Part shown: piece after piece, positions 44,990 to 54,860 of the stretch | Layout: the number at the start of each line of letters is the position of its first letter | How positions within the stretch are numbered: the stretch's first letter is position 1 | Assembly: GCA_963922205.1 (NCBI GenBank) | Contig: CAWUHX010000292.1 | Span: forward strand, 62,001 to 126,000 | Length of the DNA: 64,000 nt | DNA from: Romanomermis culicivorax | Taxonomy: Eukaryota > Nematoda > Enoplea > Mermithida > Mermithidae | Direction: 5' to 3' | Program-made: the position numbers and the translations under genes | Notes under the pieces: model-generated | What the model was told of the DNA's origin: nothing | The model's database searches: none | The model's input: the letters and a program-made list of their open reading frames with translations, nothing else

Positions 44990-45811
44990 CTCTAGAACGT
45001 TAGAACACGAATCTTTTCAACACTTATTTCATGATTTAAAATTTGATTTTTCCAGCCGGTTGATTTTTAGGCTTGAATAATGTGCGGATTTTCTTCAATC
45101 AGCTCGCCAACTAAAAAATCAACTTGAAGTAAACGATGTCTGTTAAATTTGGATGAAACAGAAAAATTTATAAGTGAATTCTTCGCGCGGAGTGCCGAAA
45201 TTTTTTCGGATTTTTTTCTTTATTTCCCGGACAGGTGTTCTTATTTTGCAGTTAATTCAATCATTTTTCATATTTGACAACATGCAAAAAATCATACTGA
45301 AAGCACGCGACTAAAATTATAAAAAAATCAGACAATCAATCAAAAATTTGGATTTTTAAACTAGAAACAACATCTGTAATTGTTCCAAATTGATGATGTT
45401 TCAATCATTTGCCGAACGCAAAAAATTATGATTACAAAAATCTAAAAAAATTTATAGATCGCAAAAAAAATTTTGTGAAAAAAATCTTCATTTTCATCAG
45501 ATACTTGGACGCAATATCAAAGATTAACTGATTAAAACACCAGACCAGACATTCTAGGTGTTTAAAATCAACAAGCAAGATACAAGGATATCTAATACTG
45601 TATTCTGTATCCGATCCCAAAATTTTTATTACCCAAACGGGAGAAATAGCCCAAAAATTTTTCTCCTTTTTCGATTTTTCCCCGAAAACCACGATTTGAG
45701 AGGGGAACAGTATTACCGGCACGAAGCGCCAGAAAATTTTGAGGTTTTGACTTTTTAAAATGCACTTTTCCAACTTGAAAATCCCACCGATTCGGTGACA
45801 AAAAACGGTAG

Positions 45812-45905
45812 TGAGGCGAGTATTTTTCTGATGATCAGTGTTGTAAAATCGGTAGCGAAAACGGTAGTGAGGCGAGTATTTTTCTGATGATCAGTGTTGT
45901 CAAAT
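45812..45905. repeat. Tandem duplication
   Basis: The block GTAGTGAGGCGAGTATTTTTCTGATGATCAGTGTTGT occurs twice in a row with a short CGGTAGCGAAAA spacer. Confidence 0.85.
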
Positions 45906-46065
45906 AGAAAATGCCAGATTTTTTACAATATGGTGCCAGAAAAACTATAGATTGATTTCACATAATGCTAAAAAAATGCCAGATTTTCGATGCTAAAGTA
46001 AGGGACTTTTTAATTAGAAAAAAATCAGAAAATCAAATAACTGACACTACAATAGAAACCAGACA

Positions 46066-46232
46066 ACCCCATAGGGAGGGGTATGAGGGGGTATTACTCC
46101 TACCTAAAGTCCTAAAAATTGATCACTGAGTGCTTAATTTTGAGACAAGATAGTGGACATCTAGCTATACATGCACTATGTACCCCCACAAATGTTCAAC
46201 TTTACCCCTACCTGAAAAATCTGACCTTGGGG
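46066..46232. repeat. Dispersed repeat, copy 2 of 3
   Basis: Full-length relative of 41140-41305, from CCCATAGGGAGGGGTATGA to CTGACCTTGGGGACCTCTG. Confidence 0.75.
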
Positions 46233-46385
46233 ACCTCTGATAAAAACTTTACTCAACGTATTTTCCGTAATAGTAAAACTTTTGCATTATTCTTTTCGGA
46301 AGGCAAGACAATGAATTATATGTACATAAAATTGAATCTAGCATCCTGATTTGTAACCGGTTACGTAACTTTGATTTTACAATAT

Positions 46386-46540
46386 TCATTGCTGAAAAAC
46401 TCGTTCAACTGATGCATAAGAGAAAGGTAATAACATTAAAGCAGATACAAGATTGCAAATGTTACAAAAATGACAAATATTTTGAAAACCTTTTTGATCA
46501 AACACGCTAAACCAAAAAGTAACAGGATCAATTAATTTTA
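46386..46540 (-). pseudogene. hAT transposase C-terminal fossil
   Basis: Minus-strand frame with DPVTFWFSVFDQKGFQN and LLPFSYASVERVFQQ, then TGA. The P-S-A-VERVFS pattern is the conserved C-terminal dimerisation motif of hAT transposases. Only this end is left. Confidence 0.65.
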
Positions 46541-46889
46541 ACTTAACACAATTTGTTTTTGTGACAACAAATGATATTCTATTGAAGGGCACTTTCACGA
46601 CCAATTTCAACCTTTAAAAGTTTGTGTAACATTGAACTGATGAGCAGATAGTGACAAAGTGCTGATTCAGGTTCGAAGACTCCCACAATCGTTAATACAC
46701 ACCTTTGATTTTTAACTGCGTTATGATGATTTTAACTAGCAAGCCTTAAAATTCTTTTGTGAGGAATGAATAAACAAAAATAACAATTGAGAACATAAGA
46801 ACAAGATGGACAATGAAAGGAATCTAATGAAATTCGAAAAAGGCAGTGTCTATTGACAGGATTCGGTCAATATTTTTTTAAGGCTAGCT

Positions 46890-47158
46890 GAGGGATGCGG
46901 TCAGGAGCACCATTTTTTTCCTCGAAGATTTTTTCCACATGAGAACCGAACCCAAAATTTTTTTCCTCATTTTCCAAAAATTTTCCGCATTTTTGAAAAT
47001 GTTTATAATGTGGCTGCGGATGCTTTTTTATGCATTTCAGGAGCATAGCCAAGCATTTATATGTTTTTAAAGTCAGAAACCTGCAAAAATGAGGAAAAAA
47101 TTGAGAAAATTCTGGTTAGGTTAGGTCATGAAGAATATATTGGTGTTCTAGAGGAGCA
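46890..47158 (-). repeat. Decayed inverted copy of part of the 34786 hAT element
   Basis: On the minus strand it matches about 35400-35650: ACCAATATATTCTTCATGA, AGAATTTTCTCAATTTTTTCC, CATTTTTGCAGGTTTCTGAC and GGAAAATTTTTGG follow in order. Confidence 0.7.
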
Positions 47159-47289
47159 GAGAAAGCATGTTAACGATAGAGTTCTCAAATGATGGAGAGC
47201 GGCCAAAACCGTGCTATGTAATATTGGTTGACATAAGGTAAACGTGGCCTCGTTCAAAAAAGTTGCCTTGGGAGAACGTTTTTCAAGAC

Positions 47290-47402
47290 ATTATTACCTA
47301 ATTTAGAGACAAAATGACGTGTTTAGTGGACATTTAGCTAACACTACCCCTGCGAATTTTCAATTTTACCCCTACCTGAAAAATCTGACCTTGGGGACCT
47401 CT
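47290..47402. repeat. Dispersed repeat, copy 3 of 3 (partial)
   Basis: Right part of the 41140-41305 family, ending CTGACCTTGGGGACCTCTG. Confidence 0.65.
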
Positions 47403-48842
47403 GTTACCCACCGATGACGCAGTGGACACCAGTGTAATTTTTCAACATTTAGCTTTGTTCACACCAAGTTGCACAATCGATTGTCATCTGCGTCGGCCGA
47501 AAAACTAGTCTTCATAAAATTCAATGCCAAAAATTTTTTTGACAGTGCAGAAGTGGCTGATTTTATTTTTTACAATGAGGAATTAGTTTATTTTTGCTTA
47601 AAATCATCTGAAAATGTTTTGCTTTATGAAAAATGAAACTCTAATGATGTTGCATTTGCTTTTCTTTTACTTGGTTCAGATCCACAATTGTGAACTTATA
47701 AAAAACCTGATAAAACCCAGAAAAACCAATGAAAACCCAAAGATGGGTTTTTTCCAACCATGTTATAGCCATGACCAGCACGAAGCGCCGGAAAATTGTC
47801 AAATTTTGACCTTTTAATGTCCACCGAAAACGCGAATTTTCGGTTTTGAATTCCCCAAAATTTTTTCCCAAAATGATAACTATACCTAAAATTTTTTTCC
47901 CGATTTCCACATTTTTTCCTCAAAAAGCCCCATATTTGAGAAAAAAAGGTGGTCAGGAGAAGTGCTATGGGAGCATGATCAGTGTTGCCAGATTGGAAAA
48001 TGAAAACCGGCCAAAAGTTTAAAAAACCCGGCCAATATAATTTTTTACAAATAATGTTTTGAAAGAAAGTTCTACATAAAACTGTATTAAAAATATTTTA
48101 TGCAATCGTATGGAAGCGTGCTGTTTTAACAATCAATTTTTCAACTCATAATTGAAGCATTTATTTTCTAACTTAAATGGCCTGTAGTGAACATTACATG
48201 GTAACTATGAGCAGGCCTGTAGGCAAGGGGTTTGGTGGAGCCTTGGCCCTCCCAAAATGTTTCAAGTGTTGAAAAAAGCAAAGGTACCTTTGGTTTTTTG
48301 TTCAAGAAAAAGTCATGTCAGAAATGCCAATTTTACAGTAAGTTGAGTGGGATTGTGTGCGCCCCTCCGAAAAAAATTCCTGGCTACAGGCTTGACTATA
48401 TGTATAGTTATTCTCATTAGTAGATCTATTGCTAATGAAAAACTGTTTTTTGACAACTAAAAATTTATTATAAAATGCAGATGATTTGACTTCTTTAAAT
48501 AATTTTGTGGAAGTCTTTATTGCACAAAACTTCGTCCACTTTTGCATCCCTTTACTACCCACCATCTTTTACGCATCAACTTATAGTCCATCCACTTCTT
48601 TTCGTTTTGCACTAAACTGAAAGATTGAAGAGCACACTGTCCAAAAGATTACGACATTATTCAGAATCATACACAACAAATTATTTTTTCAGTTTGCAAT
48701 GTGATGTAATTATGTAAATCTATTTTTCAGTCTGCCTGTGATGTAAATGTGAAAAATATAGCCACGATTTTACAAAGCAATATTCATCACATTTATGTTT
48801 AGTACATGGATGTCGACATAGAATAAAAATTAATCTGGTAAG
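47403..48842. other. AT-rich non-coding DNA
   Basis: Contains a GCACGAAGCGCCGG hairpin-family site (about 47780) and an AGTGCTATGGGA MITE fragment (about 47962). No gene is supported. Confidence 0.4.
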
Positions 48843-49696
48843 TAGTGCTTCACACTTTCAAAATTCTAGGACCCGGGTACCCGGTCTTTAGGGTACCCGG
48901 GTATTACGGGTACCCGGGTTACCTGGGTATTACGGGTACCCGGGTATACTCGGGTACCTGGGTTCCATATGCAAGTATTTAAAAAGTCAGTGAATGAACG
49001 CACTCCATGAAAATTTTCAGAAAACTCATAAATTTTGAGGCATGAGCCTTGCAGAGTGCTACTAAACAAAAGTTAGGAAAAACCAATAAGACATTTTCTT
49101 CAAACAAATTTTTTCCCTAAAAATTTTTTTTTTGTTTGAAGAAAATAAATATTTAAAAATTTCTTACACTTTTAAACAAATTGTGGTGACCTGGTCATGC
49201 ATAACAACTATTTGATGAATCCATTTCCAAACTAGATATTCCACTAGGTCCGCGTTTAACCGTCTCTACGGGTTCATCATTATCGATTTTTACGCCTCTT
49301 CAATCTTATACATGGTGCATCTCTCCAACTTTTATTGTTTTCTCATACTGTATCGAGTACCAATATTTCAGAGAGGCATAATTTCTCGAAGACTTTTTTA
49401 TATTTCGGTTTCGTGCTTCATTGATAAAACACATAGATTTTTTGTTGCTAAAAATATGCTACAGTGACTTTTTGAGAGCCATATAGGCCGCCTTGTTAAC
49501 ACGTTGAGCAGGTAAAATGCATCGAATTAATAAAGGAAAATACGTTCATTCAGTGTAACAGCACATAAATACAAGTAATAGTATATAAATATTCCGTTTA
49601 TACAATATCTTGTTGAGACCCGGGTACCTGGGTAGTACCCAGGTTTCATTCAAAAAATTGACCCGGGTCTACCCGGGTACCCGGTGTGAAGCACTA
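48843..49696. mobile_element. hAT-type MITE with GGGTACCC repeats, 854 bp
   Basis: TIRs TAGTGCTTCACAC...GTGTGAAGCACTA. Flanks CTGGTAAG and CTGAGAAG agree at 6 of 8 positions. Just inside both ends lie clusters of CCCGGGTACCCGG-type palindromes (48870-48965 and 49616-49685). A relict cluster with the same words is at 52095-52172. Confidence 0.8.
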
Positions 49697-49839
49697 CTGA
49701 GAAGTGGAATTATTATATGTCTACAGATTAAATAGAGAGGCAAAAAGAAAAACAAATGAAAATTGAAAAATCAGGCATAGTTTTCAGAATACAAACCACT
49801 GTTTTCTCCGCACAGAATGTGCTTTATTAATGCATTTTT

Positions 49840-50460
49840 GAGTTTGTCTGATCTCACTCATGCTTCTGAAGTTAGTAATTTATCAAGAATGGAGAAAAAA
49901 CAAAAAAGTTTGATTTTTGGGTCAGATTATGATAAGAATTTATCAAAATTCATAGTAACAGAAACAAAAAACTAAAGCGCGGATAACCTAGATTGCATAA
50001 AAATTCGACGGCTGACATATACAATCTGTGCTTAGCCAAGATGAAGAATCCTAGACTGTATATGAATGATTCTTGCTGCTGACACCAAGTGCCGGAAAAA
50101 TTTTCGGATTCCGATACTTTAGAACGTTGGAAGATGAATTTTTCAAGACTGATTTCATGATTTAAAATTTGATTTTTCCGGTCTAATGATGTTCACGCTC
50201 TAACAATGTGCGGATGCTTTCAACCTGCTAGCCAACCAAAAATTTGGATTATTCAATCAGCAATATTTGTCACTGTCTCAAACTGATGGTTTTTCAATCA
50301 TTTGCTGAATGCAAACAAAAATTATGTCCACAAAGTTCAAAAATTTGTAAAGACCACAGAAAAACTTTGTGAAAAAATCGAAAAAATCTTCATTTTTGTC
50401 AAATATCAAGATGCAATATCAAAGATGGAGTGATTAAACCACCAGATGAGACATTAGGTG
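49840..50460. repeat. Repeat unit shared with 44285-45780
   Basis: Sister copy of 44285-45780, cut at 50460 by the poly(A) end of the non-LTR element. The next bases of the sister copy (TTTAAAATCAACAAG) are missing here, which marks the insertion point. Confidence 0.65.
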
Positions 50461-50925
50461 TTTTTTTTTGAATTAAATATCTTTATTGGCCAAGAGGGGG
50501 TATAAAAAAGGCCTGGTCTTACGGCCCGCGACGATAACAAAAAAAACTATGCCATAATGTCCAGCAATATAAAAACTTGCATGTAATTTATCTGGATTAA
50601 CGCTATAAACTAAATAACATAATTCTTACCTGAAAATTAAAAATATTCAGACGGAGAAAAAAATGAAGCGAAAAAACATATATGACAATTAAACTACAGT
50701 AATTTTACGTGTGAAATAAATTTTGATGAAACCTTATTTTTCAAACATTCGAAAATAATGCGAAAATAGAAAAATCAATAAATACTTTGAAACCGCTATA
50801 ATACAAAAATTTTTTTTTCCCTCAAGAAACGCAAGGATCTGAACGGCCTTAAAAATTTATTAAAATTTTATATCTACTCTTCTTACATACTTTATTTTTG
50901 AGGAAAAAATTTTCCAAAACCCCAT

Positions 50926-52798
50926 CAGGGTTTTTTTCCGCAGGCCTTCATCCGCACTGTGCGGAAATGACCCAAAATTTTTTCCGCACACGAAAATTTT
51001 TTCCGTTCGAAGTTTAGATCATTTGAAAAATGTGTGAAAAGAGCGAAAATTATAGATTGCTAAGAAAATAATGTAAAGTATCTGTTTTTCTAGCTCAAAA
51101 ACATTATTTTAGCTTGATTAAACAAAATTAATAGTTGCTGCTGTCATTTCTGTGATTAGAGCCGATGATTTATAGATTTCAATCGATTTTCCAACAGGGA
51201 ACATTTGAAATTTTTTGAGTTTGATCGAAGTCTAATCAACAAGCATTGTGGAAAAAATTTTCCAGCAAACTATCCAAGAACATAATGACTTTGAATTACA
51301 TGAGAAATCGACGGCGAAGTCCTCAATGATGACAAGTGAGAGCCCAAAAAAAACTATTAATCTTTCCTGCCTGAAACGCCGGGAAAATTGTTTGGGTATC
51401 GACATTCTGCGATGCTGGAAAATCAATTTTCCAAACACTTATTTGAAGAATTAGATTCGAATTTTCTGTTCAAAAGTCGTGATTTCTAGAATTTTATGTT
51501 TGAAAAATTTTAAAACCATTATTTTATTCACACACTCTCATGAACTTGGCCGAAAAGATATGAGTAAGAAGTTCCGAAAACTACTTCCATGAAGCTTTTG
51601 GATTGATTTTACGTTAAGAAAGGAATAATCGCTTCAAAAAGTTTAGAGACTTGACGTATTGATCTTTCTCAAAAAATGTGTTAAGGGACAAATGTGAATC
51701 TTCATTAAATATCAAGATGAAATATTGAAGATTACCAATTAAGACATGATATAATACGTTTAAGATGATTAAAACTATTAAAGATTAAATGATAAATGAA
51801 GGTAGACATGTTAGAAGCAGCGCCTGAGCTAGGAAATAAATAATAATGCTTATTTAAGTTATAACCGGCGCGAAGCGCCGAAAAATTTTGAGATTATGAC
51901 CTTCTAAAATGCACCAAAATGCATCTTTTCTGTATCCAATATGATCAAACACATGACTCAAAAAATTCTGACAAGCCATTTTGGCTTGTTGAACTAAAAT
52001 TCTACAAGCCATTTTGTCAGTCCAACAAGCCATGGCTTGTAAAAGGCTAAAAAAACTATGCATACCTCTACTCTCAAGTCTACACATTATACGGGATACA
52101 AAACGGGTACCCGAATTACCCAGGTAATGGTTTTCATTTTGTACCCGGGTAATTCGGGTACCCGGTGTGAATCTCTAATGAAGATCAATATTAAATCTCA
52201 ATTTTCAACAAAATCCGAACTTAATACTGAAGATTACTAATTGATGAATGGGATGAGGAACTTCAAATCATGAAAACCATGCACACTTAACTTCCGATGC
52301 ATCACACCAGAGAATTTTCGAACAAAGGAGCTACTGAAATGTTAGAAAATGTATTCTAGAGATAATTTGTAATACTTTCGGTTTAGATTTTTCCTGGAAA
52401 AATGATGGTATTAAATAAATGTGTGGAGAAATCTGGGAAAAATCAGCAAATTCGTATGAAAATTCCAATTCACACTACAAAGTGACGAGTTTTACTCACT
52501 CTAGCAGAGACATATAAGATTGATGGAAACAATCAGGGACAACCGAGAAATCAAAGTAAACTTTTTTTTGGCTGCGCTTCAGCTAAATTGTAGTTAATAT
52601 TATAAATTATTTTCTTTGCCGGCATGGAGCGCCGGAAAAATTTGAGATTTTGACTATCTAAATTGCACCAAAATGCACCTTTTCATCAATACCAGCAGTA
52701 GAAACGCCCAAAAAAATTTCCGTTCTGTGCGGAAAATGCCCAAAAATTTTTCCGCACGGCCCAAAAAAAGTCCGCACTGTGCGGAAAAAAAAACCCTG
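50926..52798. mobile_element. hAT-like element, 1.87 kb, inside the LINE 3' region
   Basis: TIRs CAGGGTTTTTTT(TT)CCGCA. Flanks AACCCCAT and AACCCTAT agree at 7 of 8. Several TCCGCACTGTGCGGA-type palindromes and CCCAAAAATTTTTCCGCA words lie near both ends. No transposase is recognised inside. It also holds hairpin-family sites (51867, 52619) and a GGGTACCC cluster (52095-52172). Confidence 0.8.
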
Positions 52799-52892
52799 AA
52801 CCCTATACTCTAATATATCGTAAAGTCTCAAAATATAAACCTGGAAATTTTTTTTAAAAATTTCCCAAGGATCTTTTTGTTCGCTTTTATTC

Positions 52893-53840
52893 TCAAAAGT
52901 CATTCTTGTTTGCCAGATACTTTTTTTGAGCAATTTGTATGAATAAATTTGCTAGTATGGTTTTATCCTTGGAAACAAATTTCGGTTTTACCCCAAAAAT
53001 AAAATTTTCAATTTCTAAGGAAAAGTTATTATCAAGTTTCTTCAAAATTTGTGCAATTTTTACCCATGTTTCTGAAACTCTCGGACAGGTAACTAATGCG
53101 TGGAAAACATCCTCTCTTTCCTCAACATTTGAGGCTAAACAGAACTTACAATTCCGATTTGAGCTTGGACTCATATGATTGATTTTTGATCTTGTAAGTA
53201 AAAATCTATGAATTATAGAAAAATACAAATTTCTCGTATATCCATCTGCAAATTTCACAGGTCCTATACTCAAAAGATTTTTTATTACATTAGAATTTAC
53301 GCCCAATTTCAATTCCCAATATCTTGTTATTTTTGGCTCTAAATTTTGTACTTTATCCTTTGTTAGTTGAAAACAAAGTAATTTTGTAGAAATTTGATTC
53401 AAATTCAGAGTTTGATTACTTAGCCCAATTTGCATATTATCCGAAAATTCTATTTTTGATTCAATTTCTGCTAATCTAATCCTCTTATATAATTCAGGGG
53501 CACTGGTTTTGCTCAATTGTTGTTTTGTTTTATCTTTTACCTTATCTATAAAGAACCAAAAAATATTACCAAAGTCCTTTTTCTGACATCTAATTTGAAG
53601 CATTAAGCTCATTGCTCTAACTTTTGTCTCTATATCAGCCAAACCCAGACCCCCCACTGATGTGGGTAGTTTAAGCCTAGCAGTAGCCACAAGATTCCTA
53701 TTTGATTTATTGGACCAAATGAAATTTGCAGTGAATTTTTCTATCATTTTTAAAAAATCTGAACTAATTTTGCAAAAAAGGGAATAATACCACAATTTTG
53801 ATAAAAAATATGTGTCAATTATTTTAGCTCTTGCATACAT
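52893..53840 (-). pseudogene. LINE ORF2 C-terminal part, RT thumb to zinc-binding end
   Basis: A 315-codon frame continuing a reverse transcriptase: LPTSVGGLGLADIETKVRAM is the typical post-RT GGLGL block, and CKFCLASNVEEREDVFHALV followed by CP is the Cys-His zinc-binding motif found at the C-terminus of L1/Tx1-like LINEs. The frame is linked to the upstream RT piece by a one-base shift near 53835. No endonuclease of the restriction type is seen. Stops are otherwise absent, so the copy is fairly young. Confidence 0.8.
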
Positions 53841-54160
53841 AGTAGGATGTTTTACTTGAGGCTAAATTACCCTTGAATCTGTTGATCTCTTCCTTTAGTA
53901 GCTTTAAGTTCTCCTCACAGTCTGTTCCTTGTTTATCAAAATAAATTCCATAAACTTTCAATTTTTCACAAACATACTCTCCAAAATCACTTTCCTTAAC
54001 TTGTTTTTCACTGTCTCCTATACAAAGTATTTTAGTTTTTTCCTTCTTTAGAGTTGCACCACTAGCTTTTTGAAACCTATCATATACCTTAAAAATTGTG
54101 CTAATTGATTTTAAATCCTCAACAAAAAAGTTTGTATCATCTGCATAACAGTTTGTTGGG
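53824..54160 (-). pseudogene. LINE reverse transcriptase fragment (YADD)
   Basis: [17 protein letters not shown] contains the RT catalytic box. FQKASGATLKKEKTKIL is the characteristic region after it in Tx1/L1-type enzymes. The N-terminal fingers and the endonuclease are absent because the element ends at about 54160. The frame shifts near 53835 into the downstream piece. Confidence 0.8.
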
Positions 54161-54165
54161 CACCC

Positions 54166-54860
54166 TGTTGATGCCAATTCGTGTGGGGAAATCGACATGC
54201 AAATCGACAAAATGGACGACCAGCGGCGCAGACATTTGCATAGAAATGGAGCGCCAAAGAAAGACCAAAAAGATATAGTGAAATCATTCATTCACTATTA
54301 TCGTTATTTTTATATTATTTTTGTTATTGCTGGCGTCCATTAAAACTTCCCAGCACTTTGTCTTATTTTACATAATATTCATTGTGGTCAGTCCACATTC
54401 TTTTACATATTCGTCGGATATATTGTTTAATATATTTGTTTATTTATTTAGATTATTCGCATCGACGAAGGCGGAGGGCCAGAGGCCCAGGAGCCAGCTT
54501 ACACCAGGTAAGCTTTGGGAAACCCCTTACGGGTTATACCCGAGTAAGTTTATCCCTGAGGGGATTCCTTGTCTCAGCTAGGAGACTGCGGAGGTCCTTG
54601 GTAAGGCCACTGTACTTAGAGTTAAGTTTCTCTTTGTTGTTGTAGGTCTGGGGAACCGGACTGTTGCACTATCACCGAGGCTTAGCCAAGGGATCAGTTC
54701 TAACAGGTCAGTTCAGACCAGATATATCTTTTCTTACGCCTCTTAAGGAAAGACCTGCACAACAAGTGGTGGTTTTTAACTCCTTACCACGGAACTTCGT
54801 AGTCAGACTAGGAGAAAAGAAAATCCTCCAGGTTACTATCGAAAGTTAGCAGGTTTCAAA
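54166..54860 (+). promoter_or_regulatory. Putative 5' LTR and leader of the gypsy element
   Basis: Starts TGTTGATG after the LINE fragment. It includes AT-rich TATA-like stretches at about 54300-54330 and a candidate leader intron (54508-54645). No primer-binding site complementary to a tRNA could be named with confidence, so the LTR end is undefined. Confidence 0.45.
54508..54645 (+). other. Candidate intron in the gypsy leader
   Basis: Donor ACCAG|GTAAGC and acceptor TTTGTTGTTGTAG delimit 138 nt upstream of the gag start. The strong donor could also serve splicing to acceptors downstream of pol (for example TTTATTTCAG ending at 61835). Confidence 0.45.

Larger units (their letters stand above)
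44285..45780. repeat. Repeat unit shared with 49840-50460
   Basis: The order of words (GTCAGTAATTTACCAA, GGGTCAGATTATGATAAGAAT, GCTAAGCCAA, TTTTCGGACTCTGATACT, then TTTCATGATTTAAAATTTGATTTTTCC and GCAATATCAAAGATT) is the same as at 49840-50460. It has been interrupted by the MITE at 44525-44989. Confidence 0.65.
50461..54160 (-). mobile_element. 5'-truncated non-LTR (LINE) retrotransposon
   Basis: On the minus strand the element runs from about 54160 to a 3' end at 50461-50469 reading AATAAAGATATTTAATTC plus nine A. The coding part is at 54160-52893, the 3' untranslated part at 52892-52799 and 50925-50461. A hAT element (50926-52798) splits the untranslated region. The upstream side stops abruptly just before the RT YADD box, where the gypsy element begins, so either the LINE was truncated on insertion or the gypsy element landed in it. 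Confidence 0.75.
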
